The notes beneath the pieces were generated by a model. The model was given only the letters and a program-made list of their open reading frames with translations. It had not been told where the DNA came from and searched no databases. Of a stretch of 64,000 bases of DNA, positions 57,870 to 64,000 are shown piece by piece. The DNA lies in IMG/VR virus record IMGVR_UViG_3300037516_001783, positions 1 to 64,000 of that record; one strand, given 5' to 3'. Made by a program: the position numbers and the translations under genes. Origin of the DNA: a virus. Each line of letters begins with the position of its first letter. Positions within the stretch are counted from its first letter, which is position 1.

Positions 57870-58324
57870 CTCTTCTTTTTCTTCAATTCTCTTTGCATTT
57901 TCCTTCTAACTGCTCTACCAGAAAGGTAATGCTGAGAACCATCTGGTTTGGTAACTATATGGTCTTCATAAGATAATAAAGGTCTGTCGTAAAATGATTT
58001 GTTAAAAATATCTGGAACAGGTTCAATCTTAAACTTACTCAATACAGGCTCTTGTAACTCAGAAATTTTTGGGTCGTAAGGTATTAATTCAAAATCCTTT
58101 TCAAGTGCTGTGTGGATTTGTGCCATACCTGAACCTGCAATACCACAACCTACAATGTAAAGTGCTTTTTTCTTGGGTCCTTCAAACAACTTAACATCTT
58201 TAGCAGTAATTTCTTTTTCAACATTATCTGTAGTGTCTAAAACTTTGATAACAGATTCTCCATTTTCAATCTCATCTCTCAACTTTTGAAAGTGATTTTC
58301 CCATTTATCCTCTTGGTGTGGCAT
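57866..58324 (-). CDS. Protein of unknown function
   Basis: 152 residues with a central KKALYIVGCGIAGSGMAQIH segment, a Gly-rich stretch that could begin a Rossmann-like fold, and a very basic C-terminus (RRKMQRELKKKKR). It overlaps the genes on both sides (4 and 20 bases). No confident family. Confidence 0.45.
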   Translation of the reverse strand: MPHQEDKWENHFQKLRDEIENGESVIKVLDTTDNVEKEITAKDVKLFEGPKKKALYIVGCGIAGSGMAQIHTALEKDFELIPYDPKISELQEPVLSKFKIEPVPDIFNKSFYDRPLLSYEDHIVTKPDGSQHYLSGRAVRRKMQRELKKKKR

Positions 58325-58670
58325 TTTGAATTATGTTGTGAAGTTCTAATTTTAGATTGGCAATTTTCACATCTGCTTCCAGTAACTTACCTTCCAATTC
58401 AGATAATTGTCTCCTCAAAGATATTTCTTCATCTGTTGGTTTTACTGTCTCTTCATTTGTATTTATCAAACCTTCCTCTTTAATAAAATCATTGTAGTCC
58501 TTTAAAATTGATACATTTGACCGATGGTCATATTCACCATTTTTTGTAAATGTGATAAAACATTTAGGTTCCTCACATACTGACAGAGTAAGAGGATAAT
58601 CAGTGCCATGATTTTTGTTGTTTTCTAGAACTCCTACAATTACTACTTTTTGACCTAATTTGAATTCCAT
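58305..58670 (-). CDS. Protein with beta N-terminus and coiled-coil C-terminus
   Basis: 121 residues. The first 50 look like a small beta barrel (KLGQKVVIVGVLENN, KCFITFTKN). Residues about 70-115 are a coiled coil with heptad pattern (SELEGKLLEADVKIANLKLE). Unknown role; overlaps the downstream gene by 20 bases. Confidence 0.55.
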   Translation of the reverse strand: MEFKLGQKVVIVGVLENNKNHGTDYPLTLSVCEEPKCFITFTKNGEYDHRSNVSILKDYNDFIKEEGLINTNEETVKPTDEEISLRRQLSELEGKLLEADVKIANLKLELHNIIQNATPRG

Positions 58671-58690
58671 GATTTCTCTAATTTATTTTG

Positions 58691-58933
58691 TTAAATTGTT
58701 AAATTGTTAATTAATAGTTTTAATTCATCAATTGACGAAATTAAATGTCCCCAAGGATGAGTATCAGCATGCCATTTTTTACTTGACAATCCCATAAAAG
58801 TATCAGGAATTGGATAGAAATATTGAGGGATAACTGATTTTATGATTTTATAAATTTGTTGTTGATTTTCTTCAGTAACATTTATACACCAATCAGTTGT
58901 TAATTGTCCATCTCTAATGACTTCTTTTTCCAC
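58691..58933 (-). CDS. Small protein (GTG start)
   Basis: 80 residues if started at GTG 58933, overlapping the upstream gene by 34 bases. Contains FYPIPDTFMGLSSKKWHADT. No family recognised. Confidence 0.45.
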   Translation of the reverse strand: MEKEVIRDGQLTTDWCINVTEENQQQIYKIIKSVIPQYFYPIPDTFMGLSSKKWHADTHPWGHLISSIDELKLLINNLTI

Positions 58934-59244
58934 GATTCCTCTAATTTATTTTGTCCATTCCAGCTTACTAATTTTTCATCCTCTGTGAGGTCAACCATTT
59001 CAAAATAACCTAACTCTTGAACGAGGATTAACTTTTCATTTAAATCCTTAAAAGCTTCAAAAAATTTACTACAACAAATATCCTCACCTTGAATTGAAGC
59101 TTTATGGCATGTGAAGTGTGTAGGATATGAATTGTCTTTTGGGTTGTTACAATTTTCAATAATCTCTTTTGCTCTTTCTACAGATACAATTCTGTCTTTG
59201 GTTAGTAAGCAATTTTTACAAGGTTTATTGTAGACTTTTAACAT
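58900..59244 (-). CDS. Cysteine-containing small protein
   Basis: 114 residues with CKNCLLTKDRI near the N-terminus, a FTCHKAS and CCSKFFEAF later, giving CxxC...CH...CC. This resembles a family of small phage or bacterial proteins with a C..CP...CH...C layout, possibly metal binding. C-terminal 35 residues are charged. Function unknown. Confidence 0.5.
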   Translation of the reverse strand: MLKVYNKPCKNCLLTKDRIVSVERAKEIIENCNNPKDNSYPTHFTCHKASIQGEDICCSKFFEAFKDLNEKLILVQELGYFEMVDLTEDEKLVSWNGQNKLEESWKKKSLEMDN

Positions 59245-59259
59245 GATTGATTAAAATTG

Positions 59260-59421
59260 TTAAGCAACAACATCAACGCTGTTTTGTTTTATAGATTGAA
59301 GTGCTTCTAAAATGTTTTTAACAACAATTTCTTTCTGAGATAACCAATCTTCGAGTTGTTTTATAGTAGGAACAGCAACTAAAGAAGTTAATCTACCACC
59401 TTGCTCTATATAAACCAACAC
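59260..59421 (-). CDS. Small protein, start uncertain
   Basis: About 53 residues, GTG at 59421 (or the adjacent TTG); translates as a YIEQGGRLTSLVAVPTIKQL start and a QSIKQNSVDVVA end. It overlaps the end of the 98-residue gene by 29 bases. An open frame with no ATG, so it may instead represent a frameshifted extension. Confidence 0.35.
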   Translation of the reverse strand: MLVYIEQGGRLTSLVAVPTIKQLEDWLSQKEIVVKNILEALQSIKQNSVDVVA

Positions 59422-59689
59422 TCACTTCAATATGTTCAGCAGTTCTCTCTTCTTTGATTTTGAACTTCTCAAGTTCCTCCATAGCCTTTTCAATAAAAGA
59501 AACCTTATCTTCAACAGTTCCGTCAATATTTAACAGAATATCATGAACTAAATTCAAACTCCTTAATGAATGTGCTTTAGCTAAATCTAAATCTTCTTTG
59601 TTTCTGAATACTCCAAAACCATGTTCTTGTAACAAGAAATTTGCTAAAGTTATAGGGGCTAAATCTTTGATGTTTTTGTTATCACTCAT
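59393..59689 (-). CDS. Helical small protein of unknown function
   Basis: 98 residues, mainly helical (DLAKAHSLRSLNLVHDILLN, FIEKAMEELEKFKIKEERTA). Starts with ATG overlapping the stop of a 27-residue frame. No family recognised. Confidence 0.5.
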   Translation of the reverse strand: MSDNKNIKDLAPITLANFLLQEHGFGVFRNKEDLDLAKAHSLRSLNLVHDILLNIDGTVEDKVSFIEKAMEELEKFKIKEERTAEHIEVSVGLYRARW

Positions 59690-59772
59690 TAGAATTTTGT
59701 TTTAGTGAAGTAATTTAACAATTTAGAAAACCATGTTTGCTTGGGTCTATGCACTAATGGTTTACTCTTCAT
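59689..59772 (-). CDS. Very small basic protein
   Basis: 27 residues (ATG 59772, TAA overlapping the next ATG as TAATG), with a basic, aromatic sequence MKSKPLVHRPKQTWFSKLL. The TAATG coupling and 11-base overlap upstream support it as a real small gene, but size makes it uncertain. Confidence 0.35.
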   Translation of the reverse strand: MKSKPLVHRPKQTWFSKLLNYFTKTKF

Positions 59773-59962
59773 CTGCGTTTTCTAAGTATGCACAACTTTG
59801 TGATTCTTGTGCTCTTATTTTGAAAAGAACATTACCTTCTTTGTCAACCACAATACAGTAATTACAATCAGCTTTGTTTATGAACAACCTTAAACCTCTA
59901 ACTTCTTTAACAAGTTCAAAGGACATATCTTTGTACCTTATTTCTGTTGAAATCTTATCCAT
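59762..59962 (-). CDS. Small protein of unknown function
   Basis: 66 residues from the ATG at 59962. Alpha/beta with VDKEGNVLFKIRAQE and an acidic end. Starts one base after the upstream stop. No family recognised. Confidence 0.5.
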   Translation of the reverse strand: MDKISTEIRYKDMSFELVKEVRGLRLFINKADCNYCIVVDKEGNVLFKIRAQESQSCAYLENADEE

Positions 59963-59963
59963 T

Positions 59964-60134
59964 TTATTTAACAACTAAAATTAACATTTCATTTATATTA
60001 GTATCAAGCAAACACTTTTCAACTTTATATTCAAAACCGTAATGTAATACAACATCACCTTTAGACATTGTTATAGGGAAATCATATTCTGCTAAAATCT
60101 CCCAACCTTTCATTAAAATTACTTTTGTTTTCAT
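59964..60134 (-). CDS. Small protein of unknown function
   Basis: 56 residues (ATG 60134, TAA 59966-59964): MKTKVILMKGWEILAEYDFP start, then KGDVVLHYGFEYKVEKC, probably a short beta barrel. Seven bases after the upstream gene. Clean start, packing and stop support it. Confidence 0.5.
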   Translation of the reverse strand: MKTKVILMKGWEILAEYDFPITMSKGDVVLHYGFEYKVEKCLLDTNINEMLILVVK

Positions 60135-60141
60135 AAAGTAT

Positions 60142-60594
60142 TTACATTTTATGACCTGATTTCATTAACAATACAGTAAAAGTTTTAACATTGTTTTGAT
60201 TTGACATACTTCTAAAAACCCTTTCTATGTTGTATTCTGTAATGAATTTGTAAAACCTTTCTTGTACTTTTATAACTTTAGAAGATAAAACATGAGGAAC
60301 ATTTTCCATGAGTGCTTTTAAGTAGTAAAAATCATCCTCATCTAAAACTAATACTGTGTAACAAGGCTTTATTGCTTTACGTAAATGTGACAAATCAAGT
60401 GGGACATCCATAATCACTTTGTTTTTAGAAGTTAAATCCAAATCAACAGTTGGTGTTGAAGGGTTTTCTCCTGTAATTAATTTGCCATGTGGGTCTCTAC
60501 CATGAATCCTTTTGTCAACATAACCAGAATTCATATTCATTTGGCTTTTTACAGTAATTTCTTCCTTATATTCCCAAGGTCTTTTATTTTCCAT
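60142..60594 (-). CDS. Protein of unknown function
   Basis: 150 residues. The N-terminal third is polar and probably disordered (VDKRIHGRDPHGKLITGENP). The rest is alpha/beta (CYTVLVLDEDDFYYLKALME). No family recognised. Confidence 0.5.
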   Translation of the reverse strand: MENKRPWEYKEEITVKSQMNMNSGYVDKRIHGRDPHGKLITGENPSTPTVDLDLTSKNKVIMDVPLDLSHLRKAIKPCYTVLVLDEDDFYYLKALMENVPHVLSSKVIKVQERFYKFITEYNIERVFRSMSNQNNVKTFTVLLMKSGHKM

Positions 60595-60605
60595 ATCGTT
60601 AAAAA

Positions 60606-61178
60606 TTAATCGTCCGAACCTCCACTATCACTTGAACCTCCACCGTCATAACTTGAACCAGAATCGCTGGGAGAGTAATCATTATCAGAACTTGAATCGT
60701 TATTCCATATAGAAAAAGGACTCATTGGGTTTAACGGATTGCATGGGTCAAGTATATCATCACCACTTTGATTACCATTGGTTGCAGGACGAGAATAAGT
60801 TCTTGATTCTTGTTCCCACTTTTTAAGGTTTCTAACACGAGTTGATTCTTCCCTTTGTTTTTGCCATGCCTGACCTTCTTTTGTTCTTAGGAATTGTTCG
60901 TGTTCCCTATCCTTCTCAATTCTTTGTTTTACTTCAAAGTGTCTTCTGATTTTATCACTCCTCAAATCCTGTTTCTCTTTTGTAGTTGGTATTCTTCCAT
61001 ACCACCCTACAAACTTATCCTTAGCACTGAAACCTTTTTCACCTGTTATTGTTTCTACATTAAAGTCAGCTGATTTCTCATCTTCATTTGTTTCAGGTCT
61101 GTTTCTGTGATAATCTTTGAACTTGAGAAACAAGCAACCACAGATTATTGTTACGATAATTATTAACAGGATTTCCAT
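60606..61178 (-). CDS. N-terminally membrane-anchored protein with Ser/Gly/Asp-rich tail
   Basis: 190 residues. An N-terminal transmembrane segment (about 2-19, LLIIIVTIICGCLF) is followed by a long charged helical region rich in Arg, Lys and Glu, and a C-terminal tail of Ser, Gly, Asp (SSYDGGGSSDSGGSDD). The low-complexity tail resembles those of membrane-associated quality-control or DUF proteins. Function unknown. Confidence 0.5.
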   Translation of the reverse strand: MEILLIIIVTIICGCLFLKFKDYHRNRPETNEDEKSADFNVETITGEKGFSAKDKFVGWYGRIPTTKEKQDLRSDKIRRHFEVKQRIEKDREHEQFLRTKEGQAWQKQREESTRVRNLKKWEQESRTYSRPATNGNQSGDDILDPCNPLNPMSPFSIWNNDSSSDNDYSPSDSGSSYDGGGSSDSGGSDD

Positions 61179-61179
61179 A

Positions 61180-61464
61180 TTAACTTAAAATTTGGAATTT
61201 ATCTTTAATTATATCTTCCAAATCAACTTCTTTAGGTATGTTTTGAAAGTTCTTTTTAACATCTTCAGAAATTACTTTTATAACTTCATCTTCTGCTTCG
61301 TTGTTGTTATGGTCTTTATACCAATCGTACTCATTTTCATAATCTTCATCATCTTCCTCCCAATCAGACCACTCTAAAATTTCTTCATCTAACATTCCTG
61401 TTACACGCTCTTCAGGATAATTCTTTTCAATGAATTCAGCAATTGATTTTACAATACTTTCCAT
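61180..61464 (-). CDS. Highly acidic small protein
   Basis: 94 residues. A central run of Asp/Glu/Trp (WSDWEEDDEDYENEYDWYKD) gives a strong negative charge, flanked by helices. DNA-mimic or host-inhibitor roles are typical for such small acidic phage proteins, but there is no direct evidence. Overlaps the next gene at the shared base 61464. Confidence 0.5.
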   Translation of the reverse strand: MESIVKSIAEFIEKNYPEERVTGMLDEEILEWSDWEEDDEDYENEYDWYKDHNNNEAEDEVIKVISEDVKKNFQNIPKEVDLEDIIKDKFQILS

Positions 61465-61724
61465 TACACTTCTTTTAAATTATTTAACAAGAATTTGTAG
61501 AACTTCTTTTCAGCGTTAATTTTTAACCTTGTATAACAAGAATAAGTTTTGATATTTCCATTTCCATCCTTGTAATTGAAGTGAAATTCTTCAGCACCTT
61601 TAGGACATTTCTTGAAGTTTCCTGGAGTGTTAACTTCATGTTCTCCTCTACTTTCTGAAGTTGAAGACATTGCTGTTATCATACCAAACATAGCAGATAA
61701 CATTCCTATTTTCTTTAAAGACAT
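61464..61724 (-). CDS. Small protein with N-terminal hydrophobic signal-like segment
   Basis: 86 residues. A short basic N-terminus and hydrophobic stretch (KKIGMLSAMFGMITAMSS) could be a signal peptide, followed by a soluble part with two cysteines (KKCPKGAEEF, YSCYTRL). Possibly exported. Function unknown. Confidence 0.5.
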   Translation of the reverse strand: MSLKKIGMLSAMFGMITAMSSTSESRGEHEVNTPGNFKKCPKGAEEFHFNYKDGNGNIKTYSCYTRLKINAEKKFYKFLLNNLKEV

Positions 61725-62365
61725 AATAATTCAGATTTTTCTATTTCTCTATAATGATGTTCTTTAAAACCGTTTTCATTAAAACCACCATAGGTCAATC
61801 TTAAATCGTTGTCAATAAAAAATGCTGTAGCTTCTGTATTCTTAACACACAATTCTTTTGGGCTGTTACCTACTTGCCAATAACAACCTAAATCTATTAA
61901 CAACCTTTGAATTTTTACATTATCTTCAATATTGTCACCAACCCATATTTTACATCTATGTAAAAGTATTGGATTCTGGTCTAAATACCTTTTGATAGCT
62001 TTTTCTATAAAAACCCTCTCCATGAAGTTACTTGTACGGTGAAGGTGCATTTCACCCATATCTCTTAATTTAACAAGCCTTATATAAGTTTCTCTTGGGA
62101 TAATCTTAAATTTATCTGTAAAGTACCATCCCCAAATAACTTTGATTTGTGTTTTTACTTTAAACCAATACCAAAATCCGACAATACCTACATACAGAAT
62201 TATTGAACCGAATAATATGGCACCAAACAATGATAAACCTATGAATATAGAAGCTTGTAACAACAAATTTTTCCTTCTTAAAGATTTGTCATCAAAGACA
62301 TACATTACTGACATACCGTTCAAAACAAAGTATGTACATAACAACACTAATAAAATAATTTCCAT
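61715..62365 (-). CDS. Membrane protein with conserved soluble C-terminal phage domain
   Basis: 216 residues. Three hydrophobic segments at the N-terminus (about 2-23, 36-50, 52-67), then a basic linker and a soluble C-terminal part with KIQRLLIDLGCYWQVGN and AFFIDNDLRLTYGGF, ending HYREIEKSELL. This C-terminal unit resembles a common small phage protein family (L..LG..W and a Y.H...I...LL ending). Function unknown. Fusion of that unit to a membrane anchor is noteworthy. Confidence 0.5.
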   Translation of the reverse strand: MEIILLVLLCTYFVLNGMSVMYVFDDKSLRRKNLLLQASIFIGLSLFGAILFGSIILYVGIVGFWYWFKVKTQIKVIWGWYFTDKFKIIPRETYIRLVKLRDMGEMHLHRTSNFMERVFIEKAIKRYLDQNPILLHRCKIWVGDNIEDNVKIQRLLIDLGCYWQVGNSPKELCVKNTEATAFFIDNDLRLTYGGFNENGFKEHHYREIEKSELLCL

Positions 62366-62374
62366 TTTTGTTTT

Positions 62375-62734
62375 TTATTTATACCAATCAATATTTAACC
62401 AACCTCCTTCTGTACCGTCAGAATTCCACTGTATAAAGTAAGATTTCATTTTAGGTAACTTTCTGTTTTCATTGTAATAAGAAACAATGAATTCATAATC
62501 ATTTTCTAAGATTTTAACCTTCCTGTAGTTCAACTCTAATTGTGAAACCAAAGGTCTGTAAGAATCTTCACCAATTTCTTCGTAGATTACAAAGTAAACG
62601 TCATTTCCTCTTGGGATATCACCTTCATTCCTTAAAAACAAATCTTTGGTATCTTCATACCTACCAAGTTTTGTAGGTGGTTTTGCTACACAATCTTGTA
62701 ATGTTAAAATATAAACCTTATCCATTTTTAACAC
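62375..62734 (-). CDS. Small protein of unknown function
   Basis: 119 residues, alpha/beta, with DVYFVIYEEIGEDSYRPLVS and a Trp-rich C-terminus (FIQWNSDGTEGGWLNIDWYK). Overlaps the upstream gene by 17 bases. No family recognised. Confidence 0.5.
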   Translation of the reverse strand: MLKMDKVYILTLQDCVAKPPTKLGRYEDTKDLFLRNEGDIPRGNDVYFVIYEEIGEDSYRPLVSQLELNYRKVKILENDYEFIVSYYNENRKLPKMKSYFIQWNSDGTEGGWLNIDWYK

Positions 62735-63269
62735 CTTTTGATTTGTCTAAAACTTGATTCATTTTCCTTAATGACTGTAGATAACCAGCATAATTCCCCC
62801 AATGAAAACTTCCTGCACTTGCTCTTTCAAATTTCTTAAGGTTTGCTAATTTCACTAAATCAATAGCGTCTTTCATAGCCTTGTTATAAGAAGTAAAAGT
62901 CCCAGACATTTCACAATCACCTGTGAATTCTGACCAACCTAAACTTGTTCCAGAACTAACTTTCATTATTTGCCAAAGGAATCCGGAAGCATTTGTATAA
63001 ACAGAAACAAGGACGTCATATTCCCTCATGATTTTATGATGTTCTTCTGTCAAACGAATTAACTCTTCTACATCATCTTTTAACTTAACAATGTAACTAC
63101 TGCTACCACTTGCTATGTACAAACCGTTTGTTATTGACAAACAATTAACTTGAAATACACTGTCTAAGTGAAAATCGTTGTTTTTAATTTCTTCTGAAAC
63201 TGGAATCAAGCTTAATCCGTCTCCAGTTATTTTAGAAATGAATTCTAAATCCTTACCTTTCCTTACCAT
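62718..63269 (-). CDS. Protein of unknown function
   Basis: 183 residues with a beta-rich first half (NGLYIASGSSSYIVKLKDD) and a helical second half (NKAMKDAIDLVKLANLKKF). Overlaps neighbouring genes on both sides. No family recognised. Confidence 0.5.
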   Translation of the reverse strand: MVRKGKDLEFISKITGDGLSLIPVSEEIKNNDFHLDSVFQVNCLSITNGLYIASGSSSYIVKLKDDVEELIRLTEEHHKIMREYDVLVSVYTNASGFLWQIMKVSSGTSLGWSEFTGDCEMSGTFTSYNKAMKDAIDLVKLANLKKFERASAGSFHWGNYAGYLQSLRKMNQVLDKSKGVKNG

Positions 63270-63640
63270 TTCTTTCTGAATTTTCTAAGCTTTACTTGCA
63301 TTTCTAATAACTCACCTCTTATCTGGTGAGCATCTTCTACATAAACGTCTGAACATTGCATTTTAGCAAGTTCCTCACCGATACATTTAACAAATCTATC
63401 AATCTCTTCCTCTATCTTTATAGAAGACATTGTAGTTGAAACTACCATTTTGATTTTTAGTAATTGAGGTGTAACTCCAGGACTTGAGAAAATAACAATA
63501 TCAGATTGGTTTAATAATCCAAAAGCTTCACTTTTAAGGTCTTTACATTTTACGTTGTGTAAATCGAAACCTTTTTCTTTGTGGTTACAATCGTTGATGT
63601 CTAAAATTAAGACTTTAGGATTGTCTATTTGATTTGCCAT
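63263..63640 (-). CDS. Protein of unknown function
   Basis: 125 residues from the ATG at 63640; an upstream GTG at 63661 lies inside the tRNA-like acceptor stem and is not preferred. Early strand-helix pattern (PKVLILDINDCNHKE, SDIVIFSSPGVTPQLL) suggests an alpha/beta fold. A basic C-terminal helix follows (LRKFRKKW). No family recognised. Confidence 0.5.
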   Translation of the reverse strand: MANQIDNPKVLILDINDCNHKEKGFDLHNVKCKDLKSEAFGLLNQSDIVIFSSPGVTPQLLKIKMVVSTTMSSIKIEEEIDRFVKCIGEELAKMQCSDVYVEDAHQIRGELLEMQVKLRKFRKKW

Positions 63641-63657
63641 ATAATAATTAAATTTTG

Positions 63658-63726
63658 CCACCCCAATAGGTCTCGAACCTACATCTCTCTGCTCAGAGTA
63701 TTCTCACCGAATTAAACTACAGGGTG
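63658..63726 (-). tRNA. tRNA-like element without a normal anticodon loop (pseudo-tRNA)
   Basis: Reading the minus strand: a 7-bp acceptor stem (CACCCTG with TGGGGTG), T8 and A9, a D-arm (GTTT with GAAT, loop containing GG), a variable AGAT, and a canonical T-arm (GTAGG-TTCGAGA-CCTAT). The anticodon arm is only CTCTGAGCAGAG, a 5-bp stem with a 2-base loop, so about 5 loop bases including the anticodon are absent. Total length is 69 bases versus the usual 72-73. No other pairing gives a 7-base loop. It could be a degenerate tRNA or a tRNA mimic. No CCA is encoded at the 3' end. Confidence 0.6.
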
Positions 63727-63861
63727 GTCAATTAAAAGTTTAACAGTTTCCTCGGTTTAGACGTCGTTCCCCTCCCACTGTATTTGTTCTACTTGTGACT
63801 TTCCCAACCCTTAGGGAATTCACTTTCTTTCAGTTAATTACTCTGAAGATTTCAAATCAAA
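63727..63861 (-). other. Short GC-richer non-coding stretch, possible structured RNA
   Basis: 135 bases between the tRNA-like element and the right-edge gene with no plausible coding frame. The middle (63750-63830) is clearly richer in G+C than the surroundings. It can form a hairpin on the minus strand with stems GTGA / TCAC and TTCCC / GGGAA, and contains the palindrome GACGTC. No known RNA family recognised. It may be an unrecognised structured RNA or a degenerate second tRNA. Confidence 0.35.
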
Positions 63862-64000
63862 TTAACTTTTAATTTCTTCGATTGTATAAGTACAACCTTT
63901 TTCGTCACAATCAGAAATTACTTTAAATTTCCTCCCTCTTGATTCAATAACTTCTTGACCTTTAATAACAGCAAGACTTGTGAATTCAAATATTTCTGAT
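63862..64000 (-). CDS. Partial gene, C-terminus only (beyond right edge)
   Basis: About 45 C-terminal residues are visible (IKGQEVIESRGRKFKVISDC, DEKGCTYTIEEIKS). A short beta barrel-like end with two cysteines. The N-terminus is outside the window. No family recognised. Confidence 0.5.
   Translation of the reverse strand, partial: SEIFEFTSLAVIKGQEVIESRGRKFKVISDCDEKGCTYTIEEIKS

Noticed and set aside
1-64000. CRISPR array
   Set aside because: No regularly spaced 20-40-base direct repeats were noticed anywhere in the window.
1-64000. Prophage interpretation
   Set aside because: No integrase, excisionase, repressor, attachment-site pair or flanking chromosomal genes were seen. Gene order and density fit a virulent phage.

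Overview
The window is 64 kb of an AT-rich (roughly 30-35% GC by eye) genome of a tailed, contractile-tailed (myovirus-type) bacteriophage. The host is probably a member of the Bacteroidota. Three things point that way: Bacteroidota-type -7 promoter boxes (TAnnTTTG) in two intergenic gaps, a general lack of Shine-Dalgarno sequences with A-rich leaders before ATG, and a baseplate protein carrying an OmpA-type peptidoglycan-binding domain plus a spanin-like protein, which imply a Gram-negative envelope. I saw no integrase, repressor or rRNA, so this reads as a large virulent phage rather than a prophage. The large terminase, DNA polymerase and other replication core genes are not in the window.

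Layout (almost everything is on the minus strand, so transcription runs from high to low coordinates). (1) 63.9-57.0 kb: about twenty short, mostly unrecognised, tightly packed genes, preceded by a tRNA-like element that lacks a normal anticodon loop. (2) 57.0-48.7 kb: DNA and nucleotide functions: a zinc-ribbon protein, a GT-B glycosyltransferase, an ATP-dependent DNA ligase with a WGR-like N-terminus, a protein of the 5-hmdU DNA kinase helical-domain / thymine pyrophosphorylase family, a FEN/RNase H-like 5' nuclease and a HicB-like/winged-helix protein. (3) 48.6-31.5 kb: head module. The portal and the prohead protease-scaffold are separated by about 12.5 kb of extra genes: a tandem AAA ATPase, a GNAT-like protein, a Nudix-AAA fusion, a Cys-His-Asp enzyme and several proteins built from shuffled shared modules. 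The major capsid gene follows the protease. (4) 31.4-13.2 kb: small head and neck proteins, tail terminator candidate, sheath, tube, a free-standing GIY-YIG endonuclease, tail chaperones, tape measure, a hub with lysozyme and OmpA domains, spike, and baseplate wedge proteins. (5) 13.2-1.7 kb: tail fibre, a lysis cassette (permuted NlpC/P60-like hydrolase, GH73 endolysin, holin-like and spanin-like proteins) and large tail-tip/adhesin proteins. (6) Left end: a terminator, one plus-strand MazG-like pyrophosphohydrolase gene, a 400-base non-coding region with repeats, and the 5' part of a UvsW-like helicase gene running off the edge on the minus strand.

Two kinds of transcription signal stand out. 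TAnnTTTG-type boxes precede the gene at 56,975 and the plus-strand gene at 1,212. A different motif, (C)AAACAGTTATA read on the minus strand, occurs in seven intergenic gaps upstream of structural genes, several times just downstream of an intrinsic terminator. I interpret it as a candidate phage late promoter or other late-gene signal.

The most unusual part is the 34.8-47.1 kb island between portal and protease. Its proteins share an N-terminal leader, a beta-rich module and AAA modules in different combinations. My inference is that they are capsid-associated cargo assembled by domain shuffling. A second system worth following is possible thymidine hypermodification, suggested by the 5-hmdU kinase-helical-domain protein lying near a glycosyltransferase gene.
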